A DNA stretch of 6,445 bases, taken from Promethearchaeota archaeon. GTDB taxonomy: Archaea > Asgardarchaeota > Lokiarchaeia > Sigyniarchaeales > SOKP01. The notes below the pieces were generated by a model. It searched no databases, was not told the origin of the DNA, and worked only from the letters and a program-made list of their open reading frames with translations. Made by a program: the position numbers and the translations under genes. This document shows positions 1-5,259 of this stretch, piece after piece (within the stretch, counting starts at the first letter, position 1; each line of letters begins with the position of its first letter). The stretch spans positions 1-6,445 of the forward strand of contig JAUWZT010000199.1 of assembly GCA_030615145.1 (NCBI GenBank), read 5' to 3'.

Positions 1-1
1 G

Positions 2-346
2 AAATTCCCTGCTCAGTATCCTAAGCGCCCTCCTTTCGTAAGATTGCATACTCCAATTTGGCATCCAAATTTTTGGGCAAAACCAAGTGAATACAAAGGA
101 CAGAGAAATATTTGTTTAGCTTTAGTAGATCCTTCTTTAACGGGTAAAAAAGGAGGATGGAGTCCTTCAAAAACAGCAAATACTGTTGTTCAAGCAATAA
201 TTGCCATGTTAAACACCCGTGGTAAGTATGTTAATCCCACTGATGTTTTTAATAAGAAAGCTGCAATAGAAATGATGAAAAATCCGAAACTTTTTGACAA
301 AAAAGTAAAGAATCTTGTAAAGAAATATGCAAAAGATAAATGGTGA
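2..346 (+). CDS. Ubiquitin-conjugating enzyme E2 (UBC fold), 5'-truncated by the window edge
   Basis: This is the C-terminal 114 residues of an E2 that would accept a ubiquitin-like protein from an E1 as a thioester and pass it to a substrate, probably with an E3. The frame is open from base 2. The visible protein starts inside the E2 core with a FP-x2-YP-x2-PPFVR segment, followed by TPIWHPNF, which holds the HPN tripeptide (visible residues 21-23), and NICLALVD with the catalytic Cys at visible residue 38 (codon 113-115). A WSP motif and the C-terminal helices follow. The TTG at 44 is not the start, because conserved E2 sequence continues upstream of it in frame. The HPN-to-Cys spacing is 15 residues, against about 8 in typical eukaryotic E2s, so there is a loop insertion before the active site. 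The stop codon overlaps the Shine-Dalgarno of the JAMM gene. Family assignment is secure; the exact modifier is unknown. Confidence 0.93.
   Translation, partial: KFPAQYPKRPPFVRLHTPIWHPNFWAKPSEYKGQRNICLALVDPSLTGKKGGWSPSKTANTVVQAIIAMLNTRGKYVNPTDVFNKKAAIEMMKNPKLFDKKVKNLVKKYAKDKW
342..346 (+). promoter_or_regulatory. Shine-Dalgarno GGTGA for the JAMM gene
   Basis: GGTGA overlaps the TGA stop of the E2 gene and lies 7 nt before the ATG at 354. It decides the start in favour of 354 over the in-frame ATG at 327, which lies inside the E2 gene, and it suggests translational coupling of the two genes. Confidence 0.65.
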
Positions 347-353
347 ATTTATA

Positions 354-1151
354 ATGAATATTGATGATAATGCACTCAGAGAGGCAATAAAACAGAAAAT
401 TAAGGAAAAAATTAAAAAGGAATTACTTGAAGAAGTATATACCGAATTACAACTAGAAGAATTACAAGAAGAATTAACCACTGAACTTATTAAAGCAAGG
501 CCTTTAGAACATTCAAAAGAATTCAAAGCAAAACTTGAACCCATCCCTATGGAACCAGTTAAAACTGTAGCTAGCAATGACAGAATTAAAGCTAAAATAG
601 TTATCACTACAAAAGCCATTCTTAAGATAGCTAGCCATTCTTTAAAATATGCTCATTCAAAAATACCTAGAGATCATTGGGTGGAAGTAATAGGTTTAAT
701 CGCAGGGAAATTTGATAGTGCTAATGGAATCCTACATCTGGAAGATGCTTATCCAATGGGACATGGGACGGCGGTCTATGCAGAAATAAAAGATTATAAA
801 AATTATGTTAGAGCCTACAAAGATATTAAAAAAGATAATCTGTTTATTTGTGGATGGTATCATTCTCATCCTTCTTATGGATGTTTTATGTCACGAGAAG
901 ACTTAGGGACTCAAGCAAGATATCAAAAATTATGGGATAAAGCTATTGCGCTTGTTATTGATCCATATCTGATTAACGGGAAAACTTTAGGTTTTGAAAT
1001 TTATCGTGCTAATTTTAAAACAAAAAAATGGTTTTCAATTCCATTTGATATTAAGGGGCATTTAGATGCGAGAATGTTACCAGAAATTTTAGAATTTATG
1101 AATCCTATTATTGAAGGGAAACCAGTTTATTTAGAATATGATGAAGAATAA
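354..1151 (+). CDS. Rpn11/CSN5-like JAMM (MPN+) metalloprotease, probable deubiquitinase
   Basis: This is a 265-residue zinc isopeptidase of the JAB1/MPN/Mov34 family. Its likely role is to remove or process the ubiquitin-like modifier handled by the adjacent E2, in the cytosol. The JAMM site is complete: Glu111 in WVEVIGLIAG, then HSHPSYGCFMSRED giving His170, His172, Ser180 and Asp183, which is the H-x-H-x7-S-x2-D signature. The GWYHSHP context and the following GTQ resemble eukaryotic Rpn11 and CSN5 more than bacterial RadC-type or small archaeal JAMM proteins. Residues about 8-48 form a highly charged Lys/Glu-rich predicted helix or coiled coil, then a linker, with the MPN domain at about 78-225 and a short acidic-ended tail. 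The start at 354 is chosen for its Shine-Dalgarno; an ATG at 327 would add 9 residues. It sits between the E2 and the RING-like membrane gene in one apparent operon. No transmembrane segment is seen. Confidence 0.93.
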   Translation: MNIDDNALREAIKQKIKEKIKKELLEEVYTELQLEELQEELTTELIKARPLEHSKEFKAKLEPIPMEPVKTVASNDRIKAKIVITTKAILKIASHSLKYAHSKIPRDHWVEVIGLIAGKFDSANGILHLEDAYPMGHGTAVYAEIKDYKNYVRAYKDIKKDNLFICGWYHSHPSYGCFMSREDLGTQARYQKLWDKAIALVIDPYLINGKTLGFEIYRANFKTKKWFSIPFDIKGHLDARMLPEILEFMNPIIEGKPVYLEYDEE

Positions 1152-1164
1152 TGAATAGTTTTTA

Positions 1165-1170
1165 AGGTGA
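1165..1170 (+). promoter_or_regulatory. Shine-Dalgarno AGGTGA for the RING-like membrane protein gene
   Basis: AGGTGA lies 10 nt before the ATG at 1181, in the 29-nt gap after the JAMM stop codon. It supports that start. The short gap, with no obvious separate promoter, supports cotranscription with the E2 and JAMM genes. Confidence 0.55.
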
Positions 1171-1180
1171 AAATTAAACT

Positions 1181-2305
1181 ATGGTAAAAAAAAAAGTGTT
1201 AAGGATAATATTTGTTCTTAGCTTAATTGGGGGGATTATTCATGGTTTAATATCTTATTCTTTAACGATTTTTTTTACGTGGTTATTCATCGGATTATGG
1301 ATCGCATTTTCAATAAGGATTTTTGAAAATATCAAGCACCATCGTGAGTTTAATTCACCACACAATACTGCATTTTTTGTGGTTCTCCCATTATTTATCG
1401 GGATTTTTTACTCCATATGGGGTTCTTTTACTGGTCTATTGGGAGAGAGTCTTATCAGTGGCGTATATTTTAGTTTTTGGAGTCTAATTTTTGCTTTTCC
1501 ATATGTAATGTATGGTTTATATTCTTTGTATCTTTGTTTTAAGAAATATAATGTAATCCATTTTGGAAAAAAATCAGTAAAAGCAAGGACGTTGGGATAT
1601 ATTCTATCATTCTCAGTTCTTATTTTTATTATTGCCTACTGGATAACTTTATATAATTATAATGAATTTTCTCCATTAGACTTAAATCTCCTATTACTTT
1701 TCATAGCTATAGTTTTAATATTAATTGTTTTTGGATTTACTAGTACTGGTCCATCAATACCAACATTAACTCGGAATTACATTGCTGAACGTACTAGAAG
1801 GATCAATAATTTGACCACACCTTCAACTCAGAGACAAAGAACACGCACAACACGTACAACTAATACGTCTCCATCAACTAGAACTACTACACGTACAACA
1901 AGATCTAGAACTCAATCGTCAAGAACAACTCCTACATCACATAGACAAACGGCAAGGACTAGAACAACAAATACTACACGTACTACTCGTGTTAAACCAA
2001 CTTCAAAAGTTCGTGATCTAAATAAATATAAACCAAGAGCATCATATCTTACAGTAGATGATTTCAAATGTATCTTTTGTTTTAACTTACCAAAACTTCC
2101 TGGAGACAGAGGTAGAGGAATAGTTGTATGTCCAAATTGCAGATATCCCGCACATGCTGATGAATTTAAAGATTGGATGCGAACTTCAAACCTCTGCTCA
2201 CGTTGTAGTGCTGTTATACCATCAGGCTTTAGGCGTAATCCTAGAATTATATCTGTAAAAAATTATTTAATTGTCTATAGACATTTTTTGAAGAAGAAAA
2301 GATAG
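1181..2305 (+). CDS. Six-helix membrane protein with C-terminal RING-like zinc domain (candidate membrane E3 ubiquitin ligase)
   Basis: This 374-residue protein has three parts. Hydrophobic segments at about 7-26, 28-47, 63-83, 93-120, 138-160 and 167-187 read as six transmembrane helices. Positively charged loops (N-terminus, about 49-62, 121-137, after 190) suggest that both ends are cytoplasmic. Residues about 202-272 are a Thr/Arg-rich linker. Residues 297-342 form a zinc domain: Cys297-x2-Cys300, Cys317-x2-Cys320, His325, then a helix with Trp332, and Cys339-x2-Cys342. The order C-x2-C, C-x2-C-x4-H, C-x2-C is that of RING variants such as Nse1-type RINGs, but where those have H-x2-C this protein has Glu328. 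RING domains recruit E2s, and the operon supplies an E2 and a deubiquitinase, so a membrane-anchored E3 role is inferred. It might instead be a non-catalytic membrane adaptor or an unrelated zinc-ribbon protein. I do not recognise the membrane part. Confidence 0.72.
   Translation: MVKKKVLRIIFVLSLIGGIIHGLISYSLTIFFTWLFIGLWIAFSIRIFENIKHHREFNSPHNTAFFVVLPLFIGIFYSIWGSFTGLLGESLISGVYFSFWSLIFAFPYVMYGLYSLYLCFKKYNVIHFGKKSVKARTLGYILSFSVLIFIIAYWITLYNYNEFSPLDLNLLLLFIAIVLILIVFGFTSTGPSIPTLTRNYIAERTRRINNLTTPSTQRQRTRTTRTTNTSPSTRTTTRTTRSRTQSSRTTPTSHRQTARTRTTNTTRTTRVKPTSKVRDLNKYKPRASYLTVDDFKCIFCFNLPKLPGDRGRGIVVCPNCRYPAHADEFKDWMRTSNLCSRCSAVIPSGFRRNPRIISVKNYLIVYRHFLKKKR
1784..1993 (+). repeat. Low-complexity Thr/Arg-rich coding tract
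   Basis: This stretch encodes residues 202-271 of the RING-like membrane protein. In residues 211-270, Thr (27) and Arg (14) make up 41 of 60 positions, with no acidic residue. At DNA level, ACACGTACAAC recurs near 1850 and 1889 with degenerate copies around it. It links the last membrane helix to the zinc domain and is likely disordered and strongly basic. Confidence 0.8.
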
Positions 2306-2315
2306 GCAAATAAAA

Positions 2316-2344
2316 ATTATTACGACTTCAATGCCAGTAATAAT
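2316..2344. terminator. Inverted repeat between convergent genes, possible bidirectional terminator
   Basis: ATTATTAC (2316-2323) and GTAATAAT (2337-2344) are perfect 8-base complements around a 13-nt loop. They lie in the 50-nt gap between the stops of the RING-like membrane gene and mptA. The stem is AT-rich and weak. A short T run follows on the plus strand (2346-2351). Archaeal termination depends mainly on T tracts, so a terminator role is plausible but unproven. Confidence 0.35.
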
Positions 2345-2355
2345 CAATTTTAAAA

Positions 2356-3312
2356 TTATTGAATATTTAAATGTTTTTTTAATTCTCCAATAGTGGTCTT
2401 TAATTCTGAATACACATTATGGGGGTGAATTGATTCAAAACTTTCAATTTTAAAAGTAATTTTGAAATCATTCTCTAAATTGGGAAAGTCTCTTAAAATA
2501 AAGTTTTTTGCCATTTCTCTTACTACATCTTCAGAAAATAGCGGTTTTAAATGAGCAATTCTGACAAGTTTGGCTTCTTCAGGTCTTTTCAGAACAGACT
2601 GTATTTTTCCACTCATCGATTCTTCAATAATATCAATGATATCTAACACATCTATCTTATTGCTATTTAAATCTTTTATTTGAACAATTATAGTCCCAAT
2701 TGAACGTTGATTATGAGAGCTAAAAGGTAGGATATTAAGAAGCTTTTTAACCACATCATCAGAAAGGTTAATATCTTGCCTATTTTTAATAATTTCCTCA
2801 GCGTATTCTTGGCTCATTTCCTTAGCACAGGGGCAAACCGTCATACCAACAGCACTGGCTCCAATGTAATAACTAAAATCGACTTTTTCTTGCTCTATCT
2901 TCTTTGCTTTTACAAATGAGCTAATCTCATACGCTTTCTGGATGGTTCTCTGTTGGTCGTCTTTAACTTGTACAATTATTTTTCCTTCTAATTTTACATG
3001 AATCTTTTCGGTATATGGATGCCGTTCTAACAATTTTCTAGCAATCCTGTCTCCGACTAATTCAACCGATGGAGTGGGTTTAAAAATTACTTCATTTATA
3101 ATTTCTTCAATAGTTTCTGAGGTTCGCGACATATGTATGCCACGCTGTTTAGCTGGTAAAGAGATTAAGGCAGATATTTTGGGGTAAAAAGAAAACCGTT
3201 TATTTTCTTGAATAATCTCAACTTTTTTTTCAACCCCAACGATTCCAACTTGATCTATTGGAATATCAACTATAGAACCAGAACCTTGTAAATCTTTCTT
3301 AAACTGATGAAT
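2356..3312 (-). CDS. mptA: GTP cyclohydrolase MptA (FolE2/GCYH-IB-like), probable non-AUG start
   Basis: MptA opens GTP to 7,8-dihydroneopterin 2',3'-cyclic phosphate, the first step of archaeal pterin synthesis (methanopterin- or folate-type), as a cytosolic metal-dependent enzyme. Counting from an ATT at 3312, the protein is 318 residues, normal for the family. Visible motifs are a DIPIDQVGI N-terminal strand (16-24), LPAKQRGIHMSR (52-63), GMTVCPCAKE with Cys160 and Cys162, FSSHNQRS with His200, LKRPEEAKLVRIAHLKPLFSED (241-262, described by ends only as LKRPEEA and PLFSED), and ESIHPHNVYSE (293-303). The first ATG in frame is at 3132, but the family-conserved sequence clearly continues 60 codons upstream, up to a TAA at 3318-3316. 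No ATG, GTG or TTG occurs in that stretch. ATT at 3312-3310, 7 nt after a GGTG, is the best start by length and spacing. A sequencing error in an original ATG is the alternative. The gene is convergent with region 1 and divergent from the deazaflavin operon. Confidence 0.9.
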   Translation of the reverse strand: MHQFKKDLQGSGSIVDIPIDQVGIVGVEKKVEIIQENKRFSFYPKISALISLPAKQRGIHMSRTSETIEEIINEVIFKPTPSVELVGDRIARKLLERHPYTEKIHVKLEGKIIVQVKDDQQRTIQKAYEISSFVKAKKIEQEKVDFSYYIGASAVGMTVCPCAKEMSQEYAEEIIKNRQDINLSDDVVKKLLNILPFSSHNQRSIGTIIVQIKDLNSNKIDVLDIIDIIEESMSGKIQSVLKRPEEAKLVRIAHLKPLFSEDVVREMAKNFILRDFPNLENDFKITFKIESFESIHPHNVYSELKTTIGELKKHLNIQ

Positions 3313-3319
3313 AAATTAA

Positions 3320-3323
3320 CACC
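3320..3323 (-). promoter_or_regulatory. Shine-Dalgarno-like GGTG before the proposed ATT start of mptA
   Basis: On the minus strand GGTG is followed by seven bases and then ATT, similar in sequence and spacing to the GGTGA upstream of the JAMM gene. It is the main support for placing the mptA start at 3312 in the absence of any canonical start codon. Confidence 0.4.
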
Positions 3324-3392
3324 AATTTTTTTACTCGTTATTTATATGAGTTACCAATTTTTATAATTTTTATAATATATTTTCTATTATAT

Positions 3393-3406
3393 TATTTCTT
3401 GAAATA
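3393..3406. promoter_or_regulatory. 14-bp palindrome, possible operator
   Basis: TATTTC-TT-GAAATA is a perfect inverted repeat with a 2-nt centre. It lies just downstream of the TATA-like element of the plus-strand operon, near the predicted transcription start, where a bound repressor could block initiation. An AT-rich palindrome of this size can arise by chance in such DNA, and no regulator gene is in the window. Confidence 0.28.
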
Positions 3407-3431
3407 GGAACAAATAAAATTTGAAATACAA

Positions 3432-4604
3432 ATGCCTAAAACTTCAATATTTAGTAAGTATGGTCTAATTGGAGACGATTTAAAGCTAAAAAAAAATATT
3501 TCAATAGATGTAGATAAAGACGGAAAGATTATTACAATTTCTTGCGATAATATTACGAATAACATTGATATCTCGGAGAAAGGACGAAATATTTTATTAA
3601 TTCCAGGCCTAATTAATTCCCATATTCATATTGGCGATAGTTTTGCGAAAGAGGAGGGATTTAACAAAGATTTAATCGATGTTGTCGCTCCTCCAAATGG
3701 ATTAAAGCATAAATTGTTAAGCACAATCTCAAAGGAAACCAAAATTGAAGGAATAAAAAAAGCAGTTTTAGAAATGCTAGCAAATGGCATAACATTCTTT
3801 GTGGACTTTCGAGAAAACGGGTTAGAAGGTATTGATCTTTTAAAAGAAACTTTAAAGAATTCTCCTATTAATAAACTCATTTTAGGAAGGGATAATAATT
3901 TAGTTGATGTGGAAACTGTGTTTAAAAATGCAGATGGCTTAGGATTTGCTAGTTATAAACATCTTTCTCCTAAAAGCAAAGAAAAATTAAGTAGTTTAAA
4001 AAAAGAATTTTTAAAAAAAATTATAGCATGCCACGACGCTGAACTCTCGAGAAACGAGCCACTTTTTAATGAAATAATAAAAGATGATTTAATCGATGTA
4101 ATTATACATGGTACTCATTATACAAGAGAAGATTTAGAGAGAATAAAGGGTAGAAATATTTCTCTAGTTTTATGTCCTCGATGTAACGGTTATTTTGGAG
4201 TTGGATTTCCACCAATTAACAAAATTAATAGTTTAAAAATCCCTGTAAGTTTAGGGACTGATAATGTAATGGCAAATACGATTGATTTGTTCGAAGAAAT
4301 GCGTTATCTATATAGAATTTCTCGTGTTTTATCAACTGATAAAAGTAATAATAATCTTTCTTCAAAGGATTTGTTGAAAATGGTAAGCGTTAATGCTGCT
4401 AAAAATTTTGGGTTAGAAAAAGAATTTGGGTCAATTTCAGAGGGGAAATACGCTGATTTTTTTTTACTAAATTTATCTGACCCGAACTATTATTCATATA
4501 AGATTGATCATAAAAACATTTATCCGATTATTGTCCAAAGAACAAAGTCTGAAAATATCAGAAAAACATATATTAAAGGCGAGGTAGTATTTGAAAGGAA
4601 ATAA
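3432..4604 (+). CDS. Amidohydrolase-superfamily deaminase-like enzyme (COG0402 type), candidate for the archaeal riboflavin/Fo pyrimidine deaminase
   Basis: This 390-residue metal-dependent hydrolase has a small N-terminal beta domain (about 1-57), a TIM-barrel core, and a C-terminal return to the beta domain (EGKYADFFLLN, 337-347). Metal and catalytic residues are visible: HIH at 64-66 (His64, His66), His201 in ACHDAE, His226 in IIHGTH, and Asp277 in LGTDN. A CPRCNGYFG segment (248-256) precedes the last strand. This layout matches cytosine/guanine/S-adenosylhomocysteine deaminase relatives. Its coding end overlaps arfC by 14 nt, and cofG and cofH follow, so it probably acts on a pathway intermediate. 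The step lacking an enzyme in the visible set is deamination of the diamino-ribitylamino-pyrimidinone phosphate made by ArfC. That function is inferred. Alternatives include 5'-deoxyadenosine deaminase cleaning up after the radical SAM enzymes CofG/CofH, or another nucleobase deaminase. The superfamily is certain; the substrate is not. Confidence 0.85.
   Translation: MPKTSIFSKYGLIGDDLKLKKNISIDVDKDGKIITISCDNITNNIDISEKGRNILLIPGLINSHIHIGDSFAKEEGFNKDLIDVVAPPNGLKHKLLSTISKETKIEGIKKAVLEMLANGITFFVDFRENGLEGIDLLKETLKNSPINKLILGRDNNLVDVETVFKNADGLGFASYKHLSPKSKEKLSSLKKEFLKKIIACHDAELSRNEPLFNEIIKDDLIDVIIHGTHYTREDLERIKGRNISLVLCPRCNGYFGVGFPPINKINSLKIPVSLGTDNVMANTIDLFEEMRYLYRISRVLSTDKSNNNLSSKDLLKMVSVNAAKNFGLEKEFGSISEGKYADFFLLNLSDPNYYSYKIDHKNIYPIIVQRTKSENIRKTYIKGEVVFERK
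4581..4585 (+). promoter_or_regulatory. Shine-Dalgarno GAGGT for the TTG start of arfC
   Basis: GAGGT inside the 3' end of the amidohydrolase gene lies 5 nt before TTG at 4591. It supports this non-ATG start; the next ATG, at 4633, would remove the conserved first strand of the reductase fold. Confidence 0.6.
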
Positions 4605-5259
4605 GCATCCTTATGTAATTTTGAGCGCCGCTATGACAATTGACGGTAAAATCGCATCGAAGTTAGGAGACCCAGAAATTTCTGACGAAGAAGACTGGAA
4701 AGCTGTCCATAAACTAAGAACAGAGGTAGATGCAATTATGGTTGGTAAAGGGACGATTTTAAAAGATAATCCAAAGCTTCATATTAAATATTATGATCAT
4801 AACGGATATTATCGAATTGTGTTAGATAGTACTCTTTCGATACCAATTGATTCAAACGTGATAAAATATAAACCAGAAGTTTACCCCACGATCATATGTA
4901 TAACTGAAAATGTTCCTTTGGAGAAAATAAAAGATTTCGAATTAAAAAACATTAAGATTATAAAATCAGGTAAAGGGAGCAGAGTTAATGTAGTTAAACT
5001 AATGTCAATTTTATATCAAAATGGAATAAAAAAGATTCTACTAGAGGGAGGTGGCAATTTGAATTGGAGTTTTATTAAAGATAATTTAGTAGACGAAATA
5101 AGGCTAACAATTGCCCCTTGGATCGTTGGCGGTAAAGATGCTATTAGCCTAGTAGAGGGAGAGGGCTTTTCAAAAATGCTTGAAAGCCCTAAATTTATCT
5201 TATCTGATGTGGATCATAGAAATAATTACGTAATTCTAAAATATAAAAAAGGAAAATGA
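4591..5259 (+). CDS. arfC: 2,5-diamino-6-ribosylamino-4(3H)-pyrimidinone 5'-phosphate reductase (ArfC, RibD C-terminal domain family)
   Basis: ArfC uses NAD(P)H to reduce the ribosyl side chain of the GTP-derived pyrimidinone phosphate to ribityl, a shared step towards riboflavin and the deazaflavin Fo. The 222-residue length matches stand-alone archaeal reductases such as the methanococcal MJ0671 type. The dihydrofolate-reductase-like fold is recognisable from YVILSAAMTIDGKIAS (8-23), ISDEEDW (30-36), LRTEVDAIMVGKGTILKDNP (42-61), KKILLEGGGNLNWSFI (147-162) with the Gly-rich cofactor loop, and the C-terminal VDEIRLTIAPWIVGG (167-181). There is no N-terminal cytidine-deaminase-like domain as in bacterial RibD, so the deamination must be done by another protein. 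The TTG start is supported by GAGGT and by the normal N-terminus. It overlaps the amidohydrolase by 14 nt and cofG by 4 nt (ATGA), which points to translational coupling. Confidence 0.92.
   Translation: MKGNKHPYVILSAAMTIDGKIASKLGDPEISDEEDWKAVHKLRTEVDAIMVGKGTILKDNPKLHIKYYDHNGYYRIVLDSTLSIPIDSNVIKYKPEVYPTIICITENVPLEKIKDFELKNIKIIKSGKGSRVNVVKLMSILYQNGIKKILLEGGGNLNWSFIKDNLVDEIRLTIAPWIVGGKDAISLVEGEGFSKMLESPKFILSDVDHRNNYVILKYKKGK

Larger units (their letters stand above)
3313..3431. promoter_or_regulatory. Divergent AT-rich promoter region between mptA and the amidohydrolase-arfC-cof operon
   Basis: This is 119 bases of strongly AT-rich non-coding DNA. For mptA, the minus strand reads CATATAAATA (3348-3339), a TATA-like box about 30 nt before the proposed start, which implies a very short leader. 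For the plus-strand operon, two tandem TTTTATAAT units (3359-3367 and 3368-3376) form a TATA-like element about 60 nt before the ATG at 3432. No good Shine-Dalgarno precedes that ATG. Boxes are assigned by eye; transcription starts are not known. Confidence 0.5.

Noticed and set aside
44..346. Small complete gene of 100 codons starting at TTG 44
   Set aside because: In-frame sequence before 44 is conserved E2 core (YP-x2-PPFVR), so the gene enters from outside the window and 44 is internal.
327..353. Upstream ATG at 327 as start of the JAMM gene
   Set aside because: It lies inside the E2 coding end with no Shine-Dalgarno, whereas the ATG at 354 has GGTGA at ideal spacing.
209..619. Antisense open frame of 136 codons
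   Set aside because: It lies opposite the well-supported E2 and JAMM genes and shows only low-complexity Ser/Phe/Ile composition, typical of the complement of Lys/Glu-rich coding DNA.
2356..3132. mptA starting at the ATG at 3132
   Set aside because: This would remove about 60 residues of conserved MptA sequence that are open in frame upstream.
3626..3880. Antisense open frame within the amidohydrolase gene
   Set aside because: It has no recognisable domain or upstream signal and is fully covered by a strong gene.
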